Made by a program: the position numbers and the translations under genes
Notes under the pieces: generated by a model
Database searches by the model: none
What the model saw: the letters and a program-made list of their open reading frames with translations, nothing else
Told to the model about the DNA's origin: nothing
NCBI RefSeq assembly: GCF_001665625.1
Contig: NZ_LZSY01000067.1
Span: 42,275-106,274 of the forward strand
Origin: Mycolicibacterium peregrinum
GTDB lineage: Bacteria; Actinomycetota; Actinomycetes; Mycobacteriales; Mycobacteriaceae
Direction of reading: 5' to 3'
Length of the DNA: 64,000 nt
Shown here: positions 1 through 11,456 of the stretch, piece after piece
Position numbering within the stretch: position 1 is the stretch's first letter
How the letters are laid out: each line of letters opens with the position of its first letter

Positions 1-2
1 TG

Positions 3-653
3 TTCGTCGACCGCCGCGCCCGGGCATCGGTGTTGCCGCCCAGCACATTCCGGCCCGGTCCGCTCAAGTGGATCTACCTGAGCCTCGGGGTGCTGATGGC
101 CGCCACCATGGTGGATATGTATGTGCCGCTGTTCGGTCAACGTCTGGGGCACCTGACGCCGGTGATGGCGGGCTTCTTCGGCGCGGTGTTGTCGGTCGGC
201 TGGACCACGGGCGAGATCGTCAGTGCGTCGCTGCAGAATCGGCGCGCGATCGGGCGGACGGTGGCGGTCGCGCCCCTGGTGATGGCGGCCGGTCTGGCCT
301 TGGGTGCGGTGTTGATCCGGGACGGCATGACGCCGTGGTTGGTGGGGGCCTGGGCGGCGGCGCTCGTGGTCACCGGCGCCGGGATCGGTATTGCCTGGCC
401 TCACCTGTCCGCCTGGGCCATGGGCAGCGTGGACGATCCCGCCGAGGGGCCGGCCGCGGCGGCGGCCATCAACACCGTGCAACTGATCTGCGGGGCGTTC
501 GGCGCGGGTCTGGCCGGTGTCGTCGTCAACCTCAGCGCTACCGCCGACGCGGCCGCAGCGCGCTGGCTTTTCGCCGCATTCGCGGTGCTCGCCGCGCTCG
601 GTGTGGTGGCCTCGTTCCGTTCAGCACCGCGAGCGTGCGTGTCTGCTCCCTGA
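3..653 (+). CDS. MFS efflux transporter, C-terminal part (5' end outside window)
   Basis: The reading frame is already open at the window edge and runs to a TGA at 651-653, so this is the 3' part of a larger gene. The visible protein (about 216 residues) is almost all membrane helix, with short Arg-containing loops and a small-residue pattern typical of the C-terminal half of major facilitator drug/proton antiporters. Position next to the mannosyltransferase/USP/uvrA block fits the Rv1634-type efflux pump of mycobacteria (recalled synteny). The substrate cannot be inferred. The first internal ATG-like start at 30 is not a credible start because homology-like helix sequence continues upstream of it. 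Confidence 0.8.
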   Translation, partial: FVDRRARASVLPPSTFRPGPLKWIYLSLGVLMAATMVDMYVPLFGQRLGHLTPVMAGFFGAVLSVGWTTGEIVSASLQNRRAIGRTVAVAPLVMAAGLALGAVLIRDGMTPWLVGAWAAALVVTGAGIGIAWPHLSAWAMGSVDDPAEGPAAAAAINTVQLICGAFGAGLAGVVVNLSATADAAAARWLFAAFAVLAALGVVASFRSAPRACVSAP

Positions 654-753
654 CACGCCGCGAAACGTCGACACTTTGCGCACTGTCGTGCGCGATGAGT
701 TTCGGCGGCACCGCGGGTCTCACTCGTATAGGACCAACACGAGGAGTGATTCG

Positions 754-1518
754 ATGCCGCTGACACTCAATGCCTACCCAGATGCCGTCACCCGGGACGA
801 GTGGCTCGAGGCCCGCAAGAAGCTGCTGGCCCGCGAACGTGAGTCGACGCACCTGCGCGACGCCGTCAACGCCGAACGGCGCCGGCTGCCGATGGTCAAG
901 GTGGAGAAGGACTACACGTTCGAGGGGCCCGACGGTGAAGTGACGCTCCTCGACATGTTCGAGGGGCGCAGCCAGCTCTACATCCACCACTTCATGTGGA
1001 TCGACGCGATCGACGCCGGTTGCCCCAGTTGCACGGCCGCAGCCGATCTGACCTTCACCGAAGAAGATCGAGAGCTGTTGCACGGCAAGGACGTCACCTT
1101 CGCCTGTGTGTCCCGCGCGCCGTACGCCAGCATCGCGGCCTACCGCGACAGCCACGGCTGGACGTTCCCGTGGTACTCGTCGCGGAACGGCGACTTCACC
1201 TACGACTACCACGTGACGCTCGACCCGGCCCGTGCCCCAATCGAATACAACTACAAGTCCGCCGACGAGTTGCGCGCCGACGGTTTCAGTGACGACGACC
1301 TGCGCGGTGACTGGCCGGGGGCCAGTGTCTTCCTACGCCGCGGCGACGAGGTGTTCCACACCTACTCGGCCTTCGCCCGCGGCCTCGACCACAGCGCGGT
1401 CGGATACCCGTTCCTCGACCTCACCCCGTACGGACGACAGGAAGCGTGGGAGGACTCGCCGGCCGGGTGGCCGCAAGGCGGACCAGCGGTCGGCAGGCCG
1501 GTGGGGGACTCCGGCTAG
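754..1518 (+). CDS. DUF899 family thioredoxin-fold protein
   Basis: A 254-residue cytosolic protein starting at ATG 754, preceded by a good AGGAG site at 742-746. It shows the DUF899 pattern: an N-terminal helical lead (EWLEARKKLLARE), an LYIHHFMW segment, then a CPSC pair in the thioredoxin-like active-site position (about residue 90), and the conserved WYSSRNGDFTYDY motif. Family members are predicted thioredoxin-like proteins of unknown substrate. The gene ends at TAG 1516-1518, immediately abutting the stop codon of the convergent tnpB remnant, so the mobile element lies flush with its 3' end. The C-terminal Gly/Pro-rich tail looks family-typical, so the gene appears intact. Confidence 0.85.
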   Translation: MPLTLNAYPDAVTRDEWLEARKKLLARERESTHLRDAVNAERRRLPMVKVEKDYTFEGPDGEVTLLDMFEGRSQLYIHHFMWIDAIDAGCPSCTAAADLTFTEEDRELLHGKDVTFACVSRAPYASIAAYRDSHGWTFPWYSSRNGDFTYDYHVTLDPARAPIEYNYKSADELRADGFSDDDLRGDWPGASVFLRRGDEVFHTYSAFARGLDHSAVGYPFLDLTPYGRQEAWEDSPAGWPQGGPAVGRPVGDSG

Positions 1519-3038
1519 TTAGCGATCATTGAGATCGAAGTGTGTCTGAGCGGCTAAAGCGTGACCCACAAGTGGTGACTGGGGCACCGCCCTTCTCGGG
1601 CGTCGTCGGGGCTCCCCGCTGGTTGCGGTTCGTACGTCGGTTCCCGCGTCATCCGGGTTGGTTTCACCAGGACACAAGGGGTGCTGGTCAGCGCCATCCC
1701 GTCGGTGGGCATTGTTAGCCCGGCCTCCTGCTTGGGGGTCCGGGGATCGGCGAAGGCCGTGATGGGTTGAACCCCAGCGGGCCAGATTCGTCGCCGCATT
1801 GGTGTCGCGGTCGACGGCATGTCCGCAACCACATACGAACACCCGATCGGCCAGCGTCAGCTTGTGGTTGACCTCCCCGCACTGCGAACATTGCCGCGTC
1901 GACGGGTACCAACGGCCGGCTTCGACAACATGGCCGCCTCGCCAGGCCTGTTTGTACTTGAGCAGGCGGGCGAACTCGGTCCACCCGGCGTCGGATATGG
2001 CTCGGGCCAGCCGACGATTGCGCAACATCCCTGCCACGTTCAGGTCCTCGATGACGAGCTGGTCGTGGTTCTTGACCATCTCATTGGCAACTTGATGCAG
2101 AAAATGGTGCCGGGTGTTGGCGACATGTCGATGATGCCGTGCCAATTGAGCTGCAGCGTTCTTCCGGTTGCATGATCCTTTCTTCTTGCGTGACAACGAT
2201 TTCGCGAGCAGTCGTTGCCGCTTCATTTCCGCAGCTAGGACTTTGGGTGCAACGATGCGCGCTCAGTCCCGTCAGCGGTGGCCGCGACTACAAATGTCGA
2301 CAACCCGCGATCCACGCCGACCCAGCCAGCTGCGTCAGAATCGTTGCGTGTGGAATGTTGGCGTTCGGGATGCAGTTCTGCGGCCTGTACATTCAGTGCT
2401 ATCCACCAACGTCCACCGTGGTGGCTCACTGTAGCGAAGCAGACCCTGGCTCGGCCGTTGGCTAACATGCGCCGAAGCCGCCGGGTGTCATCGTGCACAC
2501 GGACTTGCCCGAGACCGGGCAGCGTGACCGAACGAGGACGGCCGTTGTCGCCCACCCGGATTCCTGGCGGATGACCTTTGCCGTGTTTGTTGCGCAATCG
2601 AAACGACGGGCTGTTGGCGGTTTTCTTCTTGAACTGGGGAAACCCGACCCGCTTGCCCCTACGCTTACCTGACCGCGAATCCGACCAGGCCGCCAGACCC
2701 CCGGCCAGATCGACCGCGGCCTCCTCGAATACTTGCTGATACACACGGTCCCGCCACGCCAACCCCGTAACCGCGATCTCTGCGACGCCCTCGGTATCGA
2801 CGGTGAACACCCGGCCGGCATCCTCGGATTTCTTCCACGCGTTGAACCGGTTGATCAGGTCGAACCCACTCCATGGCACTTTGACAGCGGGATCGGTTTT
2901 GCGTTGCCTGAGGTTAGTTTTGACCATCCGCAAGCACTGGTTGAACGCGAACCGGGAGGCTCCGCAATGTCGGGCAATGACTGCCTGCTGCTCGGTCGTG
3001 GGGTCCAAGCAGTATCGGAACGTGGTGTGCCGAGACAT
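1519..3038 (-). pseudogene. tnpB: tnpB (OrfB), split by a -1-type frameshift
   Basis: TnpB is an RNA-guided endonuclease related to Cas12. The first part (start ATG 3038) has the N-terminal HTH segment and reaches the first RuvC aspartate (GVDRG), then stops at TAG 2235-2237. The second part continues in the -1 frame with SLSRKKKGS, the catalytic Glu (VIEDLNV), the zinc ribbon (CSQCGEVN ... CGCG) and the last RuvC Asp (DRDTNAATN). All catalytic and zinc residues survive, and a single frame change at about 2240-2247 separates the halves. The 0-frame codons there form a slippery heptamer (C CCA AAG) just before the stop. The loss looks like deletion of one GCAC unit from an ancestral His-Ala-Pro-Lys coding stretch (inferred). 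No clear ribosome site precedes 3038; 3128 is an alternative start. Confidence 0.8.
1590..1780 (-). ncRNA. Candidate omega (reRNA) guide-RNA region at the 3' end of tnpB
   Basis: Downstream of the last RuvC motif the frame stays open through a low-complexity tail with the translated pattern GGRANNAHRRDGA and GETNPDDAGT. Similar tails recur in actinobacterial OrfB proteins, probably because the DNA encodes the TnpB guide RNA rather than protein. A short hairpin lies at about 1588-1602. Placement is by analogy with characterised TnpB systems, in which the guide RNA overlaps the tnpB 3' end; the boundaries are approximate. Confidence 0.3.
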
Positions 3039-3200
3039 TGCAGGAGAGTTTTCCACGGGGTACCGACATCCCCGGCGACCGTGCACCACACTTGCACAAC
3101 AGCACCAGATTTCGCGCACCCGCGCCAACTAAACGGGATGTAATCACCGAGATCCAAACACTGGGCCCGCCCCGATCGCGATGGCATCGTATGGCTTGAC

Positions 3201-3271
3201 GCGGGTGTGGCTGAGTGGTCAGGCACCGGCCTGCAAAGCCGTTTACACGGGTTCGAATCCCGTCACTCGCT
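3201..3271 (+). tRNA. tRNA-Cys (GCA)
   Basis: A cloverleaf can be drawn by eye. The acceptor GCGGGTG (3201-3207) pairs with CACTCGC (3264-3270), including one G-T pair. The anticodon loop CTGCAAA holds anticodon GCA. The T arm is CGGG-TTCGAAT-CCCG, followed by a discriminator T. CCA is not encoded. The 71-nt length fits tRNA-Cys. It stands alone here, without neighbouring tRNA genes, and sits just outside the TnpB element. Confidence 0.95.
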
Positions 3272-3363
3272 CGATGAAAGTGCAGTTCAACTGACGCTTG
3301 GAGGGTTGCTGGGGCAGGTGCTGGAGCGGTTGCTCCCGCACCGCACCCGGGGATCGCATCCGG

Positions 3364-3816
3364 TCAGTACGGGGCGGTCGGCGGGTACTGCGCCGGGTAG
3401 GCGGTGGGCATCAGCTTTTTGTTGTGCTGGTCTGCGGCCATGTAGGCCCACACCATCCCCCCGATCCAGGTGAACAGCCAGAGGAACCAGGCGATGCCGA
3501 GGGTGAAGAATCCGATGATCAGCAGCAGTGCGTTGATGCCGAACATGATGAAGGCGCCGGGAACGGTCGCGTAGAGCATGCCCAGGCAGCCGAACAGCCC
3601 GGCCAGCACGGCGGCCAGCCCGGGGCTCTTCGTCGGAAGGGCCGGCGCGTACAGGTTGACCTGGACCGGGGGCTGGGCCGGGTACGGGTAAAGGCTTGGG
3701 CCGGTGGCGCCGATGTAACTGGGCGGCGGGCTCAGCTGGGGCTGCAGCATCGGTGGTGGCTGCAGCGGCGCGGGCGCTGGCACAGCGGGCGGATAGTTGT
3801 CGTCGGCCTGACTCAT
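3364..3816 (-). CDS. Proline-rich N-terminus membrane protein
   Basis: A 150-residue protein with a cytoplasmic-type N-terminal Pro/Gln-rich segment (about residues 8-60) followed by two to three closely packed hydrophobic stretches (about 66-130) and a short Tyr/Pro-rich tail. The helix pair with GMLYATVPGAFIMFGINA and WLFTWIGGMVWAYMAA recalls small TM2/DUF4190-like membrane proteins common in actinobacteria, but I cannot name the family. It is transcribed away from the thioesterase gene and ends about 90 bp from tRNA-Cys. Function unknown. Confidence 0.75.
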   Translation of the reverse strand: MSQADDNYPPAVPAPAPLQPPPMLQPQLSPPPSYIGATGPSLYPYPAQPPVQVNLYAPALPTKSPGLAAVLAGLFGCLGMLYATVPGAFIMFGINALLLIIGFFTLGIAWFLWLFTWIGGMVWAYMAADQHNKKLMPTAYPAQYPPTAPY

Positions 3817-4034
3817 GGTTGCCCCCGTGGTTCGTGCGGTGAGGCGAGGCTACTCCTGGCGATCCGGTTGGGTGTTGCTGGGCTATTCCGCGTCGAGCAG
3901 GGCCTGAGCCATGCCGCGCACCTTGTCCGTGGCCGTCAACAGGCATCCCGTAGGGAATTTTCGGTGAAGGTGTCGAATACCAGGGGACAGGACCCCGTCG
4001 CAAACGGCGGCGCACCGCATCGAATAATGCTGCC

Positions 4035-4886
4035 GTGCCCATGTTGCCTCTCGCCGACATCCTGTCCACCCTCGAGCTGGTCGAGTCAGAGGACGGCACG
4101 TTCGTCGCCGAACAGCGGGACAACCCCACCCATCACATCGTGGGCGGTCACCTCACTGCCCAGGCGCTGATCGCGGCCGGTCGCACCGTGCCTGGCCGAC
4201 TGCCGCACAGCCTGCACGTGTACCTGCTGCGGGCCGGTGACGCCCGGTACCCGGTGTACATGGAGGTGAGCAACCTGCGCGACGGCGGCTCGCTGTCCAC
4301 GCGTCAGGTCACCGCCCGCCAGGGTGGAGAGATATTGCTGGAGGCGATGATCTCGTTCAGCGTCCCGATGGACGCGGCGGACTACCATCGTCGCGCGCCC
4401 GAGGTGCCCGGTCCCGAGACTCTTCCCCGGGTCGAGGAGCAGTTGCAGGCGTTCGCCGATGAGGCCGACGGGTTCTGGGTGCGCCCGCAGTGGATCGAGC
4501 GACGCTACATCGACCCGCCGCCACGGCTGGCGATCGAGATGGCGGAGCCGCCGGAGCGCACCCGGATGTGGTGGCGTCCCGCCGAACCCGTGACCGGCGA
4601 TCCGATCATCAACAGTGCGCTGCTGACCTACTTCGCGGGTACCGCACTGCTCGACACCACGGTGACCATGCGGCGTGCCACCCATGTGACCACGTTCTCG
4701 GCGTTGATCGACATGGCGATCTGGTTTCACCGTCCTGCTGATCTGACGGATTGGGTGTTGTCCGACCAGCTTTCACCGAGCGGCATCAACGGGCGGGGTC
4801 TGGCCAGCGCGACCCTGTACAACCACGCGGGGCAACTCGTGTGCACGACGACGCAGGAGATGTACTTCGGCCGCCGTCGCGACTGA
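4035..4886 (+). CDS. tesB: Acyl-CoA thioesterase II (TesB family)
   Basis: Hydrolyses acyl-CoA to free acid and CoA. The protein has about 283 residues and a double hot-dog arrangement: the N-terminal HHIVGGHLTAQAL segment and the C-terminal hot-dog with the family triad positions visible, Asp in FSALIDMAIWFH, the Ser/Thr region in LSPSGINGRGLA and Gln in TTTQEMYFG. Start is GTG 4035; ATG 4041 two codons downstream is equally possible, and no strong ribosome site distinguishes them. It converges with the membrane glycosyltransferase gene (1 bp gap). Confidence 0.9.
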   Translation: MPMLPLADILSTLELVESEDGTFVAEQRDNPTHHIVGGHLTAQALIAAGRTVPGRLPHSLHVYLLRAGDARYPVYMEVSNLRDGGSLSTRQVTARQGGEILLEAMISFSVPMDAADYHRRAPEVPGPETLPRVEEQLQAFADEADGFWVRPQWIERRYIDPPPRLAIEMAEPPERTRMWWRPAEPVTGDPIINSALLTYFAGTALLDTTVTMRRATHVTTFSALIDMAIWFHRPADLTDWVLSDQLSPSGINGRGLASATLYNHAGQLVCTTTQEMYFGRRRD

Positions 4887-4887
4887 C

Positions 4888-6426
4888 TCAGCGGGTGGAC
4901 TTGACCACTTGGGCGAAGTTGAACTGCCAGCGTTCGACGATGTGGAAACCCATGCTTTCCGGCACCTGATAGGCCGGGGCACGGTCGAGTCGGGGTCCGG
5001 GCTTGAGCCCTGTTCCACTCTGTCGGCTCGGTACCGACGGGTCGCGTTCGGACACCGTCCACAAGACGGTGCAGTTGCGCACCTCGTCAGCCACCCCCCA
5101 GATCCCGAGATGCGCATCCCACAGCCGATTTCGTTTCCAGGCCGGGGTACCGCGACCGGGATCGACAAGGTCGGCGTACGCGGCCGGCCGGGCGGCGGTG
5201 AGCGGGCGGATCGGGCCCGGCTTCCATGAGGTGGTGTTGTCGAAGATGATGCAGTCGCCGGGGGAGGAGTGCGCCGAGATGACGTCGGCGACCTGGCTGA
5301 AGTCCATGCCCTCCTTGGCGTACGGGCCGCGCTGCACCATCAGGTAGTTGGGTGTTGCCGCGACGGCGAACACCGCCAGTACGGCAGTGATCCACTCCCT
5401 GCTGCGAGCCACCGCCACCACGCACACGGCGAGCAACAGTGCCATCGCCGGTGTGGTGAAACTGAGATAGCGCGGGTAGTAAAGCGGTTGGGCAACAGCC
5501 GAATACACCAGCAACACCACGGTCGGGGCGACAACCCATACCGCGGCCACGAGCACCAGCCGCCGGGTGCCGTCATCGGTGGGCCGCAGCCTTCTGACCA
5601 CCAGCGGTGCGCCCAACACAGCGGCTGCAAGTACCGCGAAGGCCACACTGTGATCGAAATATTGTCTGACCAGGACTTCGATTAGTGAATGCAGACCCAA
5701 ATGTGAGATCCACCCGACCTGGAAGCTCTGCGAGCGACACCACAGGACGAAGGGGACCAGGACGAGAATCGCGCCCGCTGTCACCGAGGCCCACCTGATG
5801 CGGGTACGACGACGGCTACAGAGGACTGCGATGGCCGCCGCGTGCGGGATCACCATCAGCACCACGAAGATGTTCAGTACGGCCGAAACGGCCAGCAGCG
5901 CACCGTATGACAGCCACAGTGCACTGCGGTCGCGCCGGATGGCGCAGACGAGTAGAACTGTCAGCCACACCGCAGCCAGCGTCGACCACGAGTAGGAGCG
6001 GGCTTCGATACCTGCCCAAGTGATCCTGGGCAGCATCGCGAAAAGAATTCCCGCACAGACCGATAGCGTGCGGGTGCCGAACTGCCGCCCCAGAACCACG
6101 ACCCCGCCCGCGGCGCCGCCGATGGCCAGGCAGCTGGAGAACCTGGACCAGAACTCCGTCGCGGGCAAGATGCTGAACCAGCCGTGCATGCCGAGGTAAT
6201 ACAGCCCGTGCACCGCGTCGATATGGCCGAGCAGATCCCACAGCTGCGGCACCGATCGGGTAGCAGCCGAGATGGTGGCCGCCTCGTCGAACCACAGCGA
6301 CGGACGTGCGGCTCCCGCCGCGCACAGCACGATGGCAAATGCCGCCACCGCCAGGGCGTCGAATCGGGCTTCTCGGCCGATGCGGCGGTCCGCGCCGTCG
6401 GCGCGCTCGTTCAGCGATAGATCCAC
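4888..6426 (-). CDS. Polytopic GT-C mannosyltransferase (Rv1635c-like)
   Basis: A 512-residue integral membrane protein with about ten hydrophobic helices, followed by a C-terminal extracytoplasmic domain from about residue 395. The first loop carries the acidic pair of GT-C glycosyltransferases (WFDEAAT, about residue 46), which in this superfamily binds the polyprenyl-phosphate-sugar donor. Position beside the USP and uvrA genes matches Rv1635c, the M. tuberculosis enzyme that adds mannose caps to lipoarabinomannan (established there; assignment here by recalled synteny and fold). Acceptor specificity in a rapid grower may differ, since these species often lack mannose caps. Confidence 0.8.
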   Translation of the reverse strand: MDLSLNERADGADRRIGREARFDALAVAAFAIVLCAAGAARPSLWFDEAATISAATRSVPQLWDLLGHIDAVHGLYYLGMHGWFSILPATEFWSRFSSCLAIGGAAGGVVVLGRQFGTRTLSVCAGILFAMLPRITWAGIEARSYSWSTLAAVWLTVLLVCAIRRDRSALWLSYGALLAVSAVLNIFVVLMVIPHAAAIAVLCSRRRTRIRWASVTAGAILVLVPFVLWCRSQSFQVGWISHLGLHSLIEVLVRQYFDHSVAFAVLAAAVLGAPLVVRRLRPTDDGTRRLVLVAAVWVVAPTVVLLVYSAVAQPLYYPRYLSFTTPAMALLLAVCVVAVARSREWITAVLAVFAVAATPNYLMVQRGPYAKEGMDFSQVADVISAHSSPGDCIIFDNTTSWKPGPIRPLTAARPAAYADLVDPGRGTPAWKRNRLWDAHLGIWGVADEVRNCTVLWTVSERDPSVPSRQSGTGLKPGPRLDRAPAYQVPESMGFHIVERWQFNFAQVVKSTR

Positions 6427-6774
6427 GTCAGCGACGGTGTCACCCCCTCAAGTGATGGCAAACAATAACCTGAGGGGAGCCGACTCGCTTTATCCGACAG
6501 GGCTATTGCCGGGCGGTCCCGACAGATGAGCTGGATCACTCCCGCGGTGAATCGTCCTGGCGACAACCCGGATTCGGCCGACGTCGACTACGTCACGGTC
6601 GGCACCGAATTTGCGCCTCTGCGAGTTAATATCAGGGCCGGTTCGCCGGACCGGGATGCCAATAGTGGGTCCAGTTGTCGGCTGTCCGTGCGGGTGTCGT
6701 GATTTGCACCCCTGGTCAGCGGGCGACGGGTTACTGTCTCGGGTGGCGTTGCAACTGACAGTGGGAGGGTATTG
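6427..6774. other. Divergent intergenic region between mannosyltransferase and USP genes
   Basis: About 350 bp with no convincing gene. It must carry both divergent promoters. Near the mannosyltransferase start there is a 7-bp inverted repeat, CCCCTCA (6444-6450) and TGAGGGG (6471-6477), separated by 20 AT-richer bases, which could be an operator or mRNA leader hairpin. A GGGAGGG ribosome site (6762-6768) precedes the USP ATG at 6775. Confidence 0.5.
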
Positions 6775-7218
6775 ATGAGCGCGTATCGAACCGTGGTGGT
6801 CGGCACGGACGGATCTGATTCGTCGTTGCGTGCAGTCGACCGCGCCGGTCAGATTGCCGCCGGCTCGAATGCCAAACTGATCGTGGCAACCGCGTACTTC
6901 CCCCAGAGCGAAGACCAGCGTGCCGCCGATGTGCTCAAAGAAGAGGGCTACAAGATGGCCGGCAACGCGCCCATCTACGCCATCCTCCGCGAGGCGACCG
7001 ACCGCGCGAAGGCTGCCGGCGCCACCGAAATCGAGGAGCGGCCGGTTGTCGGCGCTCCGGTCGATGCGCTCGTCGAGCTGGCCGAGGACGTTCAGGCGGA
7101 TCTGCTGGTGGTCGGCAACGTCGGCCTGAGCACGATTGCCGGCCGTCTGCTGGGCTCGGTGCCCGCGAACGTGGCACGCCGGTCCAAGACCGACGTGCTC
7201 ATCGTCCACACGAGCTGA
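6775..7218 (+). CDS. Universal stress protein, Rv1636-type
   Basis: A 147-residue single-domain USP. It has the N-terminal VVVGTDGSDSS strand-turn and the C-terminal nucleotide loop pattern G-x2-G-x9-G (VGNVGLSTIAGRLLGSVPANV), which marks the ATP/nucleotide-binding subclass. The M. tuberculosis counterpart Rv1636 (same neighbourhood) is known as an abundant cAMP-binding USP, so cAMP buffering is a reasonable inference. A class III adenylate cyclase also lies in this window at 34.5 kb. ATG 6775 is preferred over the TTG just before it because of its spacing from GGGAGGG. Confidence 0.92.
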   Translation: MSAYRTVVVGTDGSDSSLRAVDRAGQIAAGSNAKLIVATAYFPQSEDQRAADVLKEEGYKMAGNAPIYAILREATDRAKAAGATEIEERPVVGAPVDALVELAEDVQADLLVVGNVGLSTIAGRLLGSVPANVARRSKTDVLIVHTS

Positions 7219-7231
7219 GCTGCTGCCCGAC

Positions 7232-7915
7232 TTACCAACCGCGCTCGCGCCACTCCCCGAGATGGGGACGTTCGGCGCCGAGCGTGGTGTCGTCTCCGTG
7301 CCCGGGGTACACCACTGTGCGGTCGTCGTAGACGTCGAACACCTTGGTGCTCACATCGCCCAGTAACCGCTCGAAGTCACCGGGCTGCCAGGTCTTGCCG
7401 ACTCCGCCGGGGAACAGGCAGTCGCCGGTGAACAGGTGGGTCACGCCGTCCGGTGACTTCAATGCCAGGGCAACCGACCCCTCGGTGTGGCCCTGGAGAT
7501 GGATCACGTCGAACGTCAGGTCGCCGATCGTGATGGTGTCGCCGTCGGCCAGGATCCGGTCGGGCGTCACCGGCAGTGGTTCGGCGTCCAGGGAGTGTGC
7601 GGCCGTCGGCGCCCCGGTGACCTCTGCCACAGCCTCCAGCGCCTGCCAGTGGTCGAAGTGCTGGTGGCTGGTGACGATCAGCGACAGCTTCGGCGTCTGC
7701 TGCTTGATCACGTCCAGCAGCACCTCGGCGTCGTTGGCGGCGTCGATGAGCAGCGTTTCTCCGGTGGAATTGCAGGTCACCAGGTAGGCGTTGTTGTCCA
7801 TGGGACCGACCGACACCTTGATGATCGAGGCGTTCGGCAGGGTGCGCCGGGCGGCGGTCTGCGGCTCCTGGTGGCCGGTATAGGTGTCGTCAACCGCGAT
7901 GTGGGGGCTGGTCAT
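7232..7915 (-). CDS. MBL-fold metallohydrolase (glyoxalase II-like)
   Basis: A 227-residue cytosolic metallo-beta-lactamase-fold protein. The zinc motif HQHFDH, a downstream His (HLQGHTEG), the bridging Asp (FTGDCLF) and the final His (YPGHGDD) are all present, as in glyoxalase II/persulfide dioxygenase-type hydrolases. Start ATG 7915; an in-frame open stretch upstream lacks family sequence and runs across the uvrA promoter. It is divergent from uvrA, with the DNA-damage promoter between them. Matches Rv1637c by position. Substrate unknown. Confidence 0.9.
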   Translation of the reverse strand: MTSPHIAVDDTYTGHQEPQTAARRTLPNASIIKVSVGPMDNNAYLVTCNSTGETLLIDAANDAEVLLDVIKQQTPKLSLIVTSHQHFDHWQALEAVAEVTGAPTAAHSLDAEPLPVTPDRILADGDTITIGDLTFDVIHLQGHTEGSVALALKSPDGVTHLFTGDCLFPGGVGKTWQPGDFERLLGDVSTKVFDVYDDRTVVYPGHGDDTTLGAERPHLGEWRERGW

Positions 7916-7933
7916 AGCGCCACCGTATCCGGC

Positions 7934-7956
7934 TTGTCGGTGGGCGCACATAGCAT
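7934..7956 (+). promoter_or_regulatory. RecA-independent DNA-damage promoter (RecA-NDp) of uvrA
   Basis: TTGTCGGTG (7934-7942), eight bases, then TAGCAT (7951-7956). This fits every position of the mycobacterial RecA-NDp consensus TTGTCRGTG-N8-TANNNT, which is activated by PafBC after DNA damage (established for M. tuberculosis/M. smegmatis). It lies 33 bp before the uvrA GTG. No LexA palindrome (TCGAAC-N4-GTTCGA) was seen here. Confidence 0.85.
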
Positions 7957-7988
7957 GGGCGTGAAGTCTGTCGTGGGAAAGGAAACGC

Positions 7989-10883
<2,895 letters not shown>

Positions 10884-10886
10884 CGG

Positions 10887-11456
10887 TCAGTTCATGGTGT
10901 GGTAGCTCTGGACCGCGAACCAGTGCGGGCCAAGGCGTTTCACCGACGCCATGACATAGTCGCTCGCCACGTGGTGCACGGTCTGAGGCGCGCTGCCGTC
11001 GACGCTGTAGGTGAACCCGTCCGAGCCGTTCATGTCGTCGCGGCGCGAGAAGTCGATGAAGTTGTCCGTCCGGCGCGAGATGTCCTCGACGGTGTATCCG
11101 GCGATGCGGTGGGGCTGGTGTCCGAAGGTCTCATCGCTCTCAAATGCCGTCAGGTCCGCCTCGAACGCTGACTGCGCGACCCGCCAATGCAGTTGCAGCG
11201 GAACGTTTGTGCACGCCAGCCCGATGCCGACGATCACCAGCGCCGGGCTCGCCAGCATCACGGCCCGGTCCCGCCGGCCGGCCCGTCCTCGCAGCGCGAT
11301 GCCCACGCCGCACCAGATGATGAACAACGGGACCAGCGCCAAGGCGCCGATATAGAACGCATCGGACGGTTCACCCGGAAAGCTCATGCCGTAGAGCAGG
11401 CCGAGGACCGCGCACCCGGTCAGCACCAACAACACCCAACCGGCGAACCGCGTCAT
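10887..11456 (-). CDS. Membrane-anchored hypothetical protein
   Basis: A 189-residue protein with three hydrophobic segments in the first half (about residues 5-95) and a soluble C-terminal half (about 95-189) rich in charged residues. Its ATG (11456) overlaps the stop of the winged-helix gene upstream by four bases (ATGA), indicating translational coupling and a shared operon. I recognise no family. It converges with uvrA. Confidence 0.7.
   Translation of the reverse strand: MTRFAGWVLLVLTGCAVLGLLYGMSFPGEPSDAFYIGALALVPLFIIWCGVGIALRGRAGRRDRAVMLASPALVIVGIGLACTNVPLQLHWRVAQSAFEADLTAFESDETFGHQPHRIAGYTVEDISRRTDNFIDFSRRDDMNGSDGFTYSVDGSAPQTVHHVASDYVMASVKRLGPHWFAVQSYHTMN

Larger units (their letters stand above)
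1519..3128 (-). mobile_element. Solitary TnpB-type element (IS605/IS607 group), no TnpA
   Basis: The stretch between the DUF899 gene and tRNA-Cys is occupied by one tnpB coding unit on the minus strand, with no tnpA (Y1 or serine transposase) on either side. It is either a non-autonomous element or a decayed one. Exact ends are not visible: these families lack terminal inverted repeats. The left limit given is where homology to TnpB begins to fade, and the right limit is the stop of the TnpB tail. A small hairpin (CGCCC/GGGCG, about 1588-1602) near the 3' side could be a right-end structure. Confidence 0.6.

Noticed and set aside
1519..1775. C-terminal tail of TnpB as a genuine protein domain
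   Set aside because: The tail lacks hydrophobic core pattern and resembles the translated guide-RNA region of other OrfB genes, so it was listed as candidate RNA instead.
7916..7988. LexA/SOS box upstream of uvrA
   Set aside because: No TCGAAC-N4-GTTCGA-like palindrome is present; the region instead fits the RecA-independent promoter.
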